Of a stretch of DNA of 5,858 nt, positions 5,731 through 5,858 are shown in pieces. How positions within the stretch are numbered: position 1 is the first letter of the stretch; each line of letters starts with the position of its first letter. The notes beneath the pieces were generated by a model. The model worked only from the letters and a program-made list of their open reading frames with translations, ran no database searches and was not told the DNA's origin. The stretch spans positions 1-5,858 of the forward strand of contig JAFGXK010000207.1 of NCBI GenBank assembly GCA_016936695.1. Reading direction: 5' to 3'. The translations under genes and the position numbers were made by a program. The stretch comes from Bacteroidales bacterium. GTDB lineage: Bacteria > Bacteroidota > Bacteroidia > Bacteroidales > VadinHA17.

Positions 5731-5858
5731 ATGGCTAATATAAGTTCTGCAGATGTTGCAAGGCTGAGGAAAATGACCCTGGCCGGCATGATGGACTGCA
5801 AAAAAGCTCTTGAAGAATCAAATGGCGATTTTGAAAAGGCTGTTGAAATAATAAGGAA
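5731..5858 (+). CDS. tsf: Elongation factor Ts, N-terminal fragment (continues beyond window)
   Basis: Guanine nucleotide exchange factor that regenerates EF-Tu-GTP during translation. Only 42 full codons plus two bases are inside the window, starting MANISSADVARLRKMT. They cover the N-terminal UBA-like domain that contacts EF-Tu. The diagnostic motif AGMMDCKKALEESNGDFEKAVEIIR (18-42) leaves no doubt about the family. Residue 17 is leucine where most EF-Ts have glycine (TGAGMMDCKKAL); this looks like lineage variation. The gene follows rpsB, as in most bacteria. The truncation is the window edge, not a mutation. Confidence 0.97.
   Translation, partial: MANISSADVARLRKMTLAGMMDCKKALEESNGDFEKAVEIIR

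Noticed and set aside
1..5858. Mobile element, CRISPR array, phage or toxin-antitoxin system
   Set aside because: No transposase, integrase, terminal inverted repeats, regularly spaced repeats or small gene pair was seen. The content is core-genome genes.

Overview
The window looks like chromosomal DNA from a member of the Bacteroidota, most likely Bacteroidales or a near relative. Three things point there. The ribosomal proteins are of the Bacteroidota type: uL13 begins MNTLSYKTISANK and uS2 contains a long stretch around HFGHLKRKWNPAMAPY. A large DUF2723/TMEM260-type membrane protein of the kind common in that phylum is present. Several promoter-like sites fit the phylum's TTTG / TAnnTTTG consensus rather than a sigma-70 -35/-10. 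I see no IS element, phage gene, CRISPR array, tRNA or rRNA.

Layout. (1) Positions 1-1884, minus strand: the first 628 codons of a multi-pass DUF2723 membrane protein that runs off the left edge. It is open throughout, so no intact plus-strand gene is expected here. (2) 1885-2014: a divergent AT-rich intergenic region with one promoter-like site facing right. (3) 2015-3121, plus strand: an exported 368-aa protein, probably an outer-membrane beta-barrel, which I cannot assign to a family. (4) 3136-3708, minus strand: an AAG/MPG-type DNA-3-methyladenine glycosylase, convergent with the previous gene across 14 bases. Its best promoter lies so close to the start codon that the mRNA may be leaderless. 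(5) 3709-3851: a divergent promoter region. (6) 3852 to the right edge, plus strand: the ribosomal/translation cluster rplM (GTG start), rpsI, rpsB and the first 42 codons of tsf, in the usual order.

How the parts relate. rplM-rpsI-rpsB-tsf is a coherent translation operon: two large-subunit/small-subunit proteins encoded as a pair, then uS2 and elongation factor Ts as a pair. The glycosylase is a base-excision repair enzyme that shares only an intergenic region with this operon. The membrane glycosyltransferase-like protein and the exported barrel are divergently transcribed and both belong to the cell envelope, but nothing in the sequence shows that they work together.

Most of the window is ordinary core genome and I found no convincing new system. 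The points most worth checking are the structured 117-base leader between rpsI and rpsB, which has two mutually exclusive pairings; the apparently leaderless glycosylase promoter; the unassigned exported protein; and the strongly acidic C-terminal extension of uS2.
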